A DNA stretch of 64,000 nt, taken from the NCBI GenBank assembly GCA_916610825.1, contig OU744451.1:11844864-11908863 (forward strand). The letters are read 5' to 3'. The first letter of the stretch is position 1, and each line of letters starts with the position of its first letter. The notes under the pieces were generated by a model. That model was not told the origin of the DNA. It ran no database searches and saw nothing but the letters and a program-made list of their open reading frames with translations. Of the stretch, positions 26,521 through 37,035 are shown piece by piece. Both the position numbers and the translations under genes were made by a program. This stretch comes from Haliclystus octoradiatus (Eukaryota > Cnidaria > Staurozoa > Stauromedusae > Haliclystidae).

Positions 26521-26883
26521 GTCTGACCGTGATTTGTGGCGTTCTTCGTGTAGCAAATACGTAAGGCGTAAGAGGGACGCCACATTCCTATAATATGACT
26601 GTCTATAACTATAAGCATGCTATAAGCTACTACTAAGGTTAATTGTTGTAGTATATCAACGGTAAAACATGAGTCAAGTGAATAAAAACAATAACGCATA
26701 TAATTAAACACTTTGGTATGTCAACGACAGGGACCAAAACCAGACTGACTCCTTTCTCATGGTGTCGCAAAATTCTAACTCTCGACATGACGTCAATGAC
26801 ATCTGTCAATCAAATATCATTACACTGCCTCCTTCAATTTAAAGGCTTTATGCTAAGTTGTTCAAATTTAACAAGTCATTAGT

Positions 26884-27110
26884 CTATAAAGTTTTAACAA
26901 ACTCTGTAAAGTCTTTATTGCTACAACTATCATTAGCAAATTGTATTACAAGTTTTGGAACATCAATAAATAGATTTTCGAATGGTTCCCATGAATCCTC
27001 TAAATGTTCGAATCCCGACCAGCGAACCAATAACTCCCAATTTCCATCAGTAGAAAGACGGACTTCAAGTAAGTCGTCAACCACATAGCCAGAATCATTA
27101 TGAGCTATAT
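26884..27110 (-). pseudogene. Orphan chromodomain fragment, probably from a retrotransposon
   Basis: The minus-strand frame reads GYVVDDLLEVRLSTDGNWEL then LVRWSGFEHLEDSWEPFENL, the chromodomain core with its aromatic cage positions (V-x-x-L, W, W, followed by acidic/hydrophobic helix), then a helix FIDVPKLVIQFAND. Chromodomains with this wording are common at the C-terminus of gypsy-type integrases. No integrase precedes it on the right, so it is a detached remnant; a lone exon of a host chromodomain gene is less likely. Confidence 0.65.
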
Positions 27111-27573
27111 TTGTTCAATTAAGTCTTCAGTAACTTTTAAAGAATTTATTTTTCAATTATACATGGTAAATTTTTGGTAAATATACAAAGGTACCTAATG
27201 CAAAAAGAATTTTGAAAATCGGCTGAAAACCAAATTTAATACAAATAAAAGAATCCATAAAAAATCATAAAATGTCCTCGAGTTACCCCTGATCTAGCCA
27301 CGACCAGAAACGAGCTCTTGAGAAAAATGATCCCCGCAGTTGGTTGTTGTAGTTCGCGCGGATTTGTTGTACAGAATTCAGAGCGAGGCCACATCTAAAC
27401 AGTTTAAATAAAACAATTTGACTATTTGGCATTTGGACCATGATTTGGACTTACTTCGTTGGACGATAAAGTAACAAAATACAAATTTCTATCGAGTTTA
27501 TTGTTTGATTTTATAGGTAGTAACTATTCAGGAATATTTGTTATTTTGTTTTGAATACCTTCGAATAATTTCA
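27110..27573. other. Upstream region of PPP1R7
   Basis: The interval just before the PPP1R7 start codon. It has no open frame. A GC-richer patch at 27280-27390 stands out from the AT-rich surroundings and would suit a promoter, but I see no distinctive TATA or initiator arrangement that I would trust. Confidence 0.35.
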
Positions 27574-30500
27574 ATGGCTGATAGCAATGACGGAAGGAGC
27601 GATTCCGATAACGAAAAGGCATTTTCTGATGGAGGTTAGTTATGGTATAATATTCTACTTGTAGATTAAGTTAAGTCATAATTCTTTTCATAGACTATGG
27701 TCAAATTTTGCTTTATTATACAAGTTTAAACAATCGATATCATTATTTTCTTACGGATTCGCATAGATTTCACTCCTTTAATTCTACATCATAAGCACAG
27801 TAGATGTTAGGCCTAGGCGCAGTCTACATTCGGGAAATTTTCCGTAAATATTTTATAACCCTGATTTTCCCGCCAGAATTATACGAAAACAGTAGAAAAT
27901 GCACCAAAATATGATACAAAAATCCACCGCCAAAGCGCTGGGAGGAAATTCCACGCCAATTTGGCGTTGGCACTGAAGGACAAGCGGCTTGCGCCGCCGG
28001 AGATCTCCAGCGGGAAGCCTGTGGAATGCAGACTGGACCTAGGCCTTGTGTAAAGACGACGTCATTCGAGTACAAGAGACGAGAAATAGATGACACAATT
28101 GGTGTATAACGTATTCTATATATTTCTTACGGCGATAATGTAACGACTTGAGACTACGGCTCACGATAACGACGTACAACGACTCCCCTCACTATATACA
28201 AACTACGAGCGGACTACAAATGATCTAACAATAACGAGCACGAACCAGAGCCAACTAAGGGCCATTTACACTGCAGCAAAATAGGCATGGTACTCGTCAA
28301 CTAATACGTCAAAGGTGTGAAGTACTCAAGTGGTTTTGAGCACAGGTCAAGCAAAAACACTGTCTAAACGCTATTTTCAGACACTGAAAAGCGGCACCAT
28401 GCCTGTAGTAGTATTATAATTGTGTTGTAATCATTGTCGTAACTTCCTGTAACTTCATATATTACTAATTATCGTCCATTCATTGTAACTCATTTAAATA
28501 CCGTCTCTCGACACTTGTAAACTCATTCCTTGCTTGGTACTCTCACAAATAACATCTCAACTCAATCTGTTGTGTCATATATCTTAATCCTGCTCACACA
28601 GTATTCTCATACTATTACAGTGCCTACTATTTTGATCGGGCCGAGATTATTTCTCGAGGTAGTCTCGGCACGCTCAAAAAGTAAGCACCGTGCCGTTTTG
28701 CAGTAATTATGACGTCATCGTATAAGTTGCGTCTCTTTACAGTGGAAATCTGAGGTTTTCTGATAAAATCAGTAACAGATTGAAGCTTAGCAATTTAGAT
28801 AAGCATAATCAGCATATGTTGTTTCGTATTTCTGTAGAAAATTAATGAATTTTCTTTGGTATAAGGTTTAAATATGCAAATTGTAACTACGAATGCAGAG
28901 CGTATATTTAGATGTGTATTTTGTTACAGAAATACTATTCTAACGCGGTAGCATGTCCAGGAGGTGAAAGACTAACCCAAATGTATTTGAATTTTGCTTA
29001 ATTGAGATGAGAATGTTACAACAATATAAATATTATAATTGATAAAAACATAGTGATTTTCAGTTCAACGGAATCGCGGAATCCTAACAAGTTATTTAAC
29101 TTATTTGAATTTCAATTTATCGAATTTCACCGATAAAACCAATAAATAATGATAAACCTATGATTCAGTTTTCAATCTCGGCCCGCGTAAAATAGGCACG
29201 GGCGATCTTGAGAACAGTTTTAATAAGCTCTGTAAACCCTGAAAAAAAAGCCCGGGCCGCATTCTTCTTAACACCTCAGGTGTTAATTCACGAGTACCGT
29301 GCCTGTTTTGCTGCAGTGTAAATGGCCCTCTATTTACATCCTCTATTTACAAATAGATGTACATAGATAGCTCTGGCACGAACGGCTCTCAATGTAACAC
29401 AACAACAACATCAATTTACCTCAATCTCACACTAGGGTAGTTTACTTCTCAGCTATTTCAAACATTTATCAGTTGAGCAAAGTTTATACAAAACAGCTAG
29501 TAGTCTGATTCAGGGGTAGATGCAGCCAAAAATCTGAGGGGTGCAAGAATTGTGGGGTAGAGGGGCAAATCCCCGTCCATCTAGGGGGTCCGGGGCATTC
29601 CCCCAAGAAGATTTTGAAATTTTATTCTATCTCATAGTTATTCCAAATTTACAGCGACAAAAAATGTTGTAACCAAGAAAAACAAGTATATATTGACGTT
29701 AAATATATCAGCATTTGCAAGAAAATAGTAAATACAAATTTAAACAATGTACCCTGGAGAGAGAAGAACATTTGTCTTATTTAGTATTTCCGGAGTTTGG
29801 ACAAGGATGCCTCGTGAATCATGATACCAAGATAAGTTTCCACCAAATTTGAGATGACCTTATAAATAAGTTTATGAGTTTGCTCTCTGACGATGCAAAC
29901 TCAACTCTGAAAATTCACAAACTTCTACCGGCATCGTTCAGATGAAATGACACCTTGAGCTCATGCGAAATAATCTCGTTGGAGTATATGTTTTCAAACT
30001 GAATTAACTTTTTAACTTCCAACAATGATTATGAATTTAATCCTTCGCTAAGCGCCATTTGTGATTAAGTTAACAAAAGGAGGCTAGGTGACGATGACTG
30101 ATTCCAGGGTTTAAAAGTAACAAAAAGAGTAAAGAAAGTACAAGCAGGACAGTAAGCAAGACACGCTTTGTTATTCAAGTGTGCCGAGGGGGGCAAACTA
30201 TGCCAGGAATGTGAAATAGAGCATTATCATTGGTTCGTAGCTAAATTCTTTAAAGGCTACGTCATCTGAGGGGAGCGAAATCAAAGCAATCTGTTCGATG
30301 CTCTACTTCCGTAGTAGCAAAATCAGTGTCGTTGATTGGTAGAATTAAGCTGACTTCCTTCCAGTCTAGTGTTCAATCATACGATCATTATAACAATCGT
30401 ACTGCTACTTCCATTCTGCTACAAAAAATATGACGTACTCAGGATGAAATTTCATTTACAAGTCTTTTTATCAGTTATTGTTTTCGTAAAGAATGAAAGC

Positions 30501-33500
30501 AAAACAACAGCCGCGGCGCCATCAAACATTTTAAAAATCTGACGGGTGCGCTTGCCCCTGTTGCGCCCCCTGGATCGGCCCCTGGTCTGAATAGCTACAT
30601 TACAAGTCTATTTATTTACATTTATTTAATTGCATTTACAAATGTTCAATATGAATATGATCATGCTTGATGGCACCCCTTGGCCTTGAGCTAGACTGCA
30701 GAGTTTGTAATTTGTGCGGCTAAGTTGTAATTCAAATCATATATCAGTGCGGTTGGACGCACAGTTTTTGCTATTTTGCTCCTGTTTTGCAGCTGGATTT
30801 GATTGAAAATGTATTGAAAATTGTAAAACCAGACAAATTGTGCGGCCAGAAAAGGTCCAGATTAGTATTGAAATTGTGAACTATGGATAAGATTTTAGCC
30901 GCAAACAGCAAACTCTGTAGTCTGGGCATAATTTAAATGGTAAGCCTATGATGTTGCTGAGCGTAGCCTACAATGCTATATCATCAAGTTTTGAAAATTC
31001 ACCCTGTCATCCTGTTGTTTTATATTACATATTTAAGAGTGGGGAGTCGATATGAGTCGTAATGTCAGGGGCCAGTCTACAAAATATGGCAGAGCAGCCC
31101 CAAATATAACATCTCAAGTATATCTGAAAGCCACCTGCAAAAAATTGTAAGCTTGAGATGATCACTTTTTAAGGATCCTTTAATTTTATATGGTCATTTC
31201 TAGTATTAAATCAAGACAATGTCTGAAAATATGGTATTTCATATGTGTGCTTAACATCAATTGCAGAACGTCTGTGGATGTCAAATGTATTTTCAGTTGA
31301 AAAGCGTAGTTCTCAATAAGCACACAGATTAGATTTCATTGGTATTTTCTTTTAATCTATACAACTGCTACTATTCTATCAAATTTTTCTGATTTTAATT
31401 TGATTGGTTTTTTCCATTTCATGTGATTAGAGAAGGAAGTTGAAAGAATCATCTCGTTAGATCCTGATGCTACAGTAAGTGTCCGCCACATATATACCTA
31501 GAATATTTAAGTAATTGAGACAGTATCGCCCTACCGAAGGTGCCCGTACCACTCTTCTATTTCTAGAGGAGTGGTTCTTTTAGCAAAGAGCAGTGATTGT
31601 AAATACTCTTTTTTGATCTCAGCCGCGACACTGCAGATCAATTTCAACAGATTTCATGGCAGATTGCCTGAGATGGGCCTCGAATGTCAATGCGCAACGA
31701 TGCGCCGCAGCTACAAACATTGCAATTCCCTCTGGACCATTTCATACGCCATCAGAAGATGGTACTCATTTGATGTTTTAGATAAAGTCAAGGCTGAGTT
31801 GACCTTTGAGGGATTTGAACCACAGTCGATCAGATCCGATCCAATCTGAAGTTTAGTTGTTTTAACCCCCCTAGAATCTAGAATCCTTAGAATGATCATA
31901 AGAGAAGTTGGAGGCTACACTGCAGTGTACAAGCTGAAAGTTAGATAGGATAATAGAATATAATAGAATAGTAGAATCATGATGTAATTGTATGCATTCA
32001 GTATTGTAACCAGGGCCGCTGATAGGACTTTCAAGATTTTTCTTATACATTTTGTTTGGAAATTTGAGTTTGGTTATTGATATATTTTTTAATAACGTTT
32101 CACAGTGGAACATTTTTCAGGTTATACTTGGAAAGTCTGCAGGACCGTGAAATTTTGGCAGCTTGTTTATAATATTGGTCAGCCGTTTTATTGCTAGTGC
32201 AGTACTGTATTAAGGAAAATTGTAATACAGTTTGAGCTGAAGACTGCTTGAACATTAAATTGGACTCTTTTCATTTCTTAGCTAGATGTTATAAATCCTC
32301 TAAACATACGTAAGATCATACCAGCAGTCTAAGAAGAATTTCAATGTTGACCTTGTCCTTTTCTGGCAGTACCTTTAGTTTTTTTTATAAAAAATCTTAT
32401 ACATTTTAATTAAACCCAGGTAAAGAATATAAATAATGTAACAAAAACGGTTTGTCCAGCCGCACTAATATAGAATTTGAAATAAAGCTTTGCCACACAA
32501 GTTACAAATCCTGCATTCTGGGCTGCTGGAAAAAGCTTATATTAACTCATTGTTCTGAATAAATTATGACAATGATGATGACTGCATTTGGTCATTTATG
32601 TGAACTGATTCCCCATCTCTCACCTATCACCTTCAATGTGTTACTGGTTTTGATGTGTGATGTTAATGAAATATAGATGCTAGGCCTGAATATACGGCAG
32701 TGCCTTACTGCTATATTCACATATCACCAGGGTCCGACAAAAGGTGCAGCCTTCTGGCTCCTAAAGGCATTTCAACGTTTGCTTTTGAATATTTTTGTTC
32801 AGGTTTGACCAATAAATCAAAAAATTATCAACTTTTTTCTGAATTTGCTCTAACCTTCCGGAATCTAGGACTGCAGGATTCCTACTATGTCGGACCCTGC
32901 ATACCGCTAATACCGGTAATGTAATTGTGTTCTTACTTTTAAGGAAGCTGATCTCACCCATGCTCGTCTTGATAAAATAGAACATCTGGAAACATTGAGT
33001 AAGCTTGAGGTAATTATTGCTCATCTCTTTTGATTCAGCTAATAAACCCTTAGTGCAAGCCTACTAAGAACTACTGTTCTTGTTTCAAAGTAACTAAAAG
33101 GGAGGTCACATATAGTTCACATTCTTTATCTACTAATTAGATATTATTTATTATATAACCATCAGTGTTTTAGTGGGTTGATATTTCACTCGTAAAATAT
33201 GATATTTTCACATGTGAAATAACACTTTTCAACCAATCATAGAGCGTGTTGCATTTGCGTTGCCAAGGAAACTCCCGCTTTTGAAAGTTTGAAACTAAAA
33301 TTAGCCATGCTTACAAGGGTTTAATTATCATGATGATGATTCATCTGGGGTTTTGAAAAGAATTGACAATTCAGATGATGATGACCTTTGCAGTGACCCT
33401 ATTGTCAGGAGATTAGATATCGAGATTTTGATATAAATTATTTCAAAGTAATTAGCAAAGTTGAATTGACCAAAAAAGTGGGTCACAGCAAGAAGTTAAC

Positions 33501-36500
33501 TGTGAAGGTGTTGTTTGATGAAATTGAAATATATTGTGTTTGTTTTATCATAGATATTATGTTACCGAAGAAATCGCATTAAAGTTATAGAAAATTTATC
33601 AACCCTGAAAAACCTCAATGAACTTGATCTGTATGATAATCTACTAACAAAAGTTGAGAACCTTGATGAGCTAACGGAATTAAGGTATGTTATTATCACA
33701 ATTCTTTCTCTTTTTCTGTAGTACTTGTTTACAATTCATTGGGAGATAAAACTGCGACATGCATATCCTCAGAGCAGCTTCCAACACTCAAGGTCAATTG
33801 ATGAATCAAAGTGGGGTCACGTTTAATGTGGATAATGAGTATACAACAAGGCTATAGACGTAGGCATGTGTGATTGATTTTTTTTATTGCAATATTCTGT
33901 AATTATATCTGCTTCTTATATATTGTCTTTGCAGGATACTTGATTTATCTTTTAACAAAATTAAAATTATTGAGAAAATTGAGATGCTAACTAACATCAC
34001 ACGGTTATTCTTTGTTAATAATCGCATTACAGAAATCAAAAACATACGAACACTTACAAATCTGGTAATGTTAGAGCTTGGAGCAAACAAGATAAGGGTA
34101 AGTAATGCGACTTTATAGACTTGATCATCTTATTCCGCATGTAGATATGATCATTTGTACACAACTGTTAACAGAAGGAGCTATTATGAAGCAACATTGG
34201 ATAGTTACATTATCTGAGTTCAAAAGGGATATATCTTTAGATCATAGACACCCTTGGAATATCATATTGTTAAATGTTGTGAAAATAGTTTCAGACTTTA
34301 GTTTCAGAGTTATTAAATTGACGTTTTTGGTGTTACGAGAATCTTTGGAATTCTTAAATCAAAACATACAGCAAATGCTGTTGTTATTAAAAGGGGTTGT
34401 GAGGAATTAATAAGTAAGAAACAAATTGTATAAACATCATTGAAGAACGGTTGTTTGCCTTTTTAATACTTCTCTGTATGACATGGCCCATAGAACAATA
34501 GGATGTCTCTATATATCTTCATTCTGGAACCCTAATTAATCCATCAATGTGGTATTCTGTGTTTTTTTAATTTATTTTCTAAATCATATTCAATTTTTCA
34601 CAGAAAATCGAAGGACTTGACACGCTGACAAAGCTCGAACAACTTTATCTTGGACGAAATAAGATACGAAAACTTGAAAACCTCAATTGCTTGTGTAGTT
34701 TGAAAGTATTAAGCATTCAAGTAAGTGATGAACCGCTTTTTTATGATAAATAGCTCTCATTGGTTAAAAGTGATCTATTGACTGTTATTTGATGTGCTAT
34801 TGATTGCCCACTCGTAAAAATAAATTGAATTGCAAACCCAATCACCAATATTTATTTTATTCTACAGAGTAACCGCATTACAAAACTTGAAGGCCTTGAA
34901 CAATTGTCAAATCTTGAAGAACTTTACATCAGTCACAATGGTTTAGAGATTTTAGAAGGACTTGAACTAAACGTAAGATTGCTTTGTATAGGGAAATTGT
35001 ACATTGACACTGGACATACCTTGAGAACATACATTAGCAATGATGAACTCATTTATAATAGACGTTTTATACAAATCAGGCTGAAGAGCTAAGTTTTGTG
35101 TTGAATCAATTATTTCCGTTGCTACTAGAGTTATTCTACCCCTTGTGTGTGTTGCACACAGTGTATTTCTTTTGTATAGTTTTCAAATTGTTTGTAAATA
35201 AAACAAATAATGGCAGACTGTATCCCCCACCAGGACTAAATACATAAGGACCTTCAGTCGCAGACTCAATTGAGAACAACAGAACTACTGCGGGCTTTGC
35301 ACAAACTTTGTATTTGGAATTATTATTGCAGATTTTTCTGAATTGGTAACTGGTATAAATTCTAATCATGTTACAATCAATGTTACTCTCACTAAAATAA
35401 TGCCCTTTCATAAATCAGTAACCTAAACAAGCTACAGGCACTTTGAAAGAGGAAAATTTGGCTGCAGGCATAATTATCTGTAGGCAGCAGACTCATACCA
35501 CTGTTCCATTTCTAGTAGAGGTCATTCAGAGCAATGACGATGAACACCCATTATTGATCTCAGGTCTTACACTTTTTCAGGTCAATTTCAACAGATTCAA
35601 ATGTCATACAAAATCTCAGTTATCTAAGCTGACCCCATATTATTTATAGATAGTATGGCTGTAAACTGAACTGTGTTTCATAACAGTGTGTTGTCATTTC
35701 TGTATTAAATTTGATTACTTTATGTTTGATATTTAAAAATTATACCTGTTTAGACTAAACTTACAACTTTGGATGTTGCTGGAAACAGAATAAATAAAAT
35801 TGAACGATTGTCAACTTTAACATCGTTAGAAGAGTTTTGGGTAAGACAAATATTGCTACCTCCCATTCCCTGGATATACGGTATATTTGTAACAGTATAT
35901 CTTGAAGTTGATTGATATTTTAGATGATACACTTCAGCCTATAAATAATTATAAACTTAGTGTCAATGATACGTGGCTATCAGTCAGAGGCAGAATAACA
36001 CCCCACTAGCTAATCTTCACACACAAAATCAATTAAGACTTAGCCTGTGCCGTACTGTGCTTTAACAACAACAACAACAACAACAACAACAATTCCACCA
36101 GAACACACTGGTATTCGACAGCGAATGCCTACATTTTAGAGTTAAATCATCCACATTCCACATTCATTCAAACTATCTTGTGCTCGGAATTGGATAGGCC
36201 TACCCTAAACCTGGGATGAAATTATTACTAGTAATGGTGCCAGGTTTAAGTGTTTCCTCAAGAATCAAATGCATACCAGTAACACATTTGATAAAAAATA
36301 TTACTTTTGTATTATTCTCACGGTAAATAACTCCTTTTATTCTATTCTGTAACTTATTATTATATTGCTCTATCACAAACAGTCCAGTTGAAAACCTTGA
36401 TGCTTATAGGTTTCTGAATAAATGGTGATGATGATTGTTCTCATATATATGATAAGTGTTCATGAGATGATGAACTCTCTGGGTGCGCATTATACAATGA

Positions 36501-36730
36501 TGATGGTAACTCTCATTGCTTTTAATTGTTTACATGTGTTTATTTCATGTTAGTGTAATGACAACAAAATCGAATCCTTCACAGACATTGAAGAGCTTGG
36601 CGACCTCAAAATGTTAGAGACAGTGTATTTAGAACGCAATCCAATCTATAAAGATCCATCTTACCATCGAAAGATCACTCTCCTTCTGCCAACCTTAAAG
36701 CAATTAGATGCTACAATGACTAAACAATAA
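27574..36730 (+). CDS. PPP1R7: Protein phosphatase 1 regulatory subunit 7 (Sds22), nine exons
   Basis: Exons: 27574-27634, 31431-31474, 32944-33009, 33554-33684, 33935-34097, 34604-34720, 34868-34972, 35754-35840, 36554-36730. All have GT-AG borders with matching phases, giving 951 bp, 316 residues plus stop. After an acidic N-terminus (MADSNDGRSDSDNEK) come about eleven 22-residue leucine-rich repeats of the Sds22 type (for example LNELDLYDNLLTKVENLDEL, LEQLYLGRNKIRKLENL) and an LRR cap ending in ETVYLERNPIYKDPSYHRK then LPTLKQLDAT, a near-signature of PPP1R7. Human PPP1R7 is 360 residues; the shorter length is in the variable N-terminus. Known role: it binds the PP1 catalytic subunit and controls its maturation and mitotic function, in the nucleus and cytoplasm. 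The start is the first ATG of the acidic exon. It converges with PARP4. Confidence 0.95.
27808..28047. mobile_element. 240-bp MITE in PPP1R7 intron 1
   Basis: Inverted ends of about 24 bp: TAGGCCTAGGCGCAGTCTAC at the left, against AAGGCCTAGGTCCAGTCTGC as complement of the right (20 of 24 matching over the full arm). No clear target duplication was found. A 90-codon minus-strand frame across it (28096-27824) is a by-product and resembles no family. Confidence 0.65.
28258..29329. mobile_element. 1.07-kb TIR element in PPP1R7 intron 1 (Harbinger-like by target site)
   Basis: Ends AGGGCCATTTACACTGCAGC (left) and GCTGCAGTGTAAATGGCCCT (right) are perfect inverted repeats over 20 bp and continue imperfectly for about 20 more through a GGTACTCGT motif. 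The trinucleotide CTA flanks both ends (28255-28257 and 29330-29332), consistent with a 3-bp target duplication as made by PIF/Harbinger transposases; that placement is inference. The interior has no transposase. Confidence 0.8.
29511..30584. mobile_element. 1.07-kb TIR element with 8-bp duplication (hAT-like) in PPP1R7 intron 1
   Basis: Terminal inverted repeats of about 15 bp: CAGGGGTAGATGCAG at the left and CAGGGGCCGATCCAG as complement of the right. Flanking 8-mers GTCTGATT (29503-29510) and GTCTGAAT (30585-30592) differ at one base, as expected for an aged 8-bp hAT duplication. No transposase is encoded. The GC-rich ends contrast with an AT-rich middle. Confidence 0.8.
31505..31850 (+). 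repeat. Dispersed repeat copy in PPP1R7 intron 2
   Basis: Shares blocks with 35440-35600 in intron 7: a TACCACT-TTC-ATTTCTAG stretch followed about 60-80 bp later by TTGATCTCAG and CAATTTCAACAGATT. The two copies lie in the same orientation. It is probably an old SINE or MITE, but I could not identify a tRNA-like promoter or termini. Not a separate gene, despite a 92-codon frame. Confidence 0.4.
35440..35600 (+). repeat. Dispersed repeat copy in PPP1R7 intron 7
   Basis: The second copy of the repeat at 31505. The best-kept phrase is CAATTTCAACAGATT. The shared order of blocks and spacing argue for common descent rather than chance. Confidence 0.4.
36065..36092. repeat. (CAA)n microsatellite
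   Basis: About nine perfect CAA units in the last intron of PPP1R7. Confidence 0.9.
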
Positions 36731-37035
36731 TGGCCAAACTAGTAGAAAAACAACACTTAAAAAGACAACTTTTAACTGTTGTTAAATTTCTTTTTGTCAA
36801 TCAATGTTAACAATTATTCTAAGGATTGGCAATTATTTATACTGTTAAAAAGTGATTAGTGCTCAATTCAGCTGCACAATGTAATTAATTATATATATTT
36901 CATCTTTATTCTATCATAAGTGTATGTTTGTTCAAATGAGATTATAGGCCAGCCTTTCTAAATCTATGTTATTGTGACGATTTGTTATAAAATTATAAAA
37001 GTGTGCCATACAAATGTCTATTGCACAAAAAACAA

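Noticed and set aside
27824-28096. 90-codon minus-strand frame in PPP1R7 intron 1
   Set aside because: Lies mostly within a MITE and resembles no protein family.
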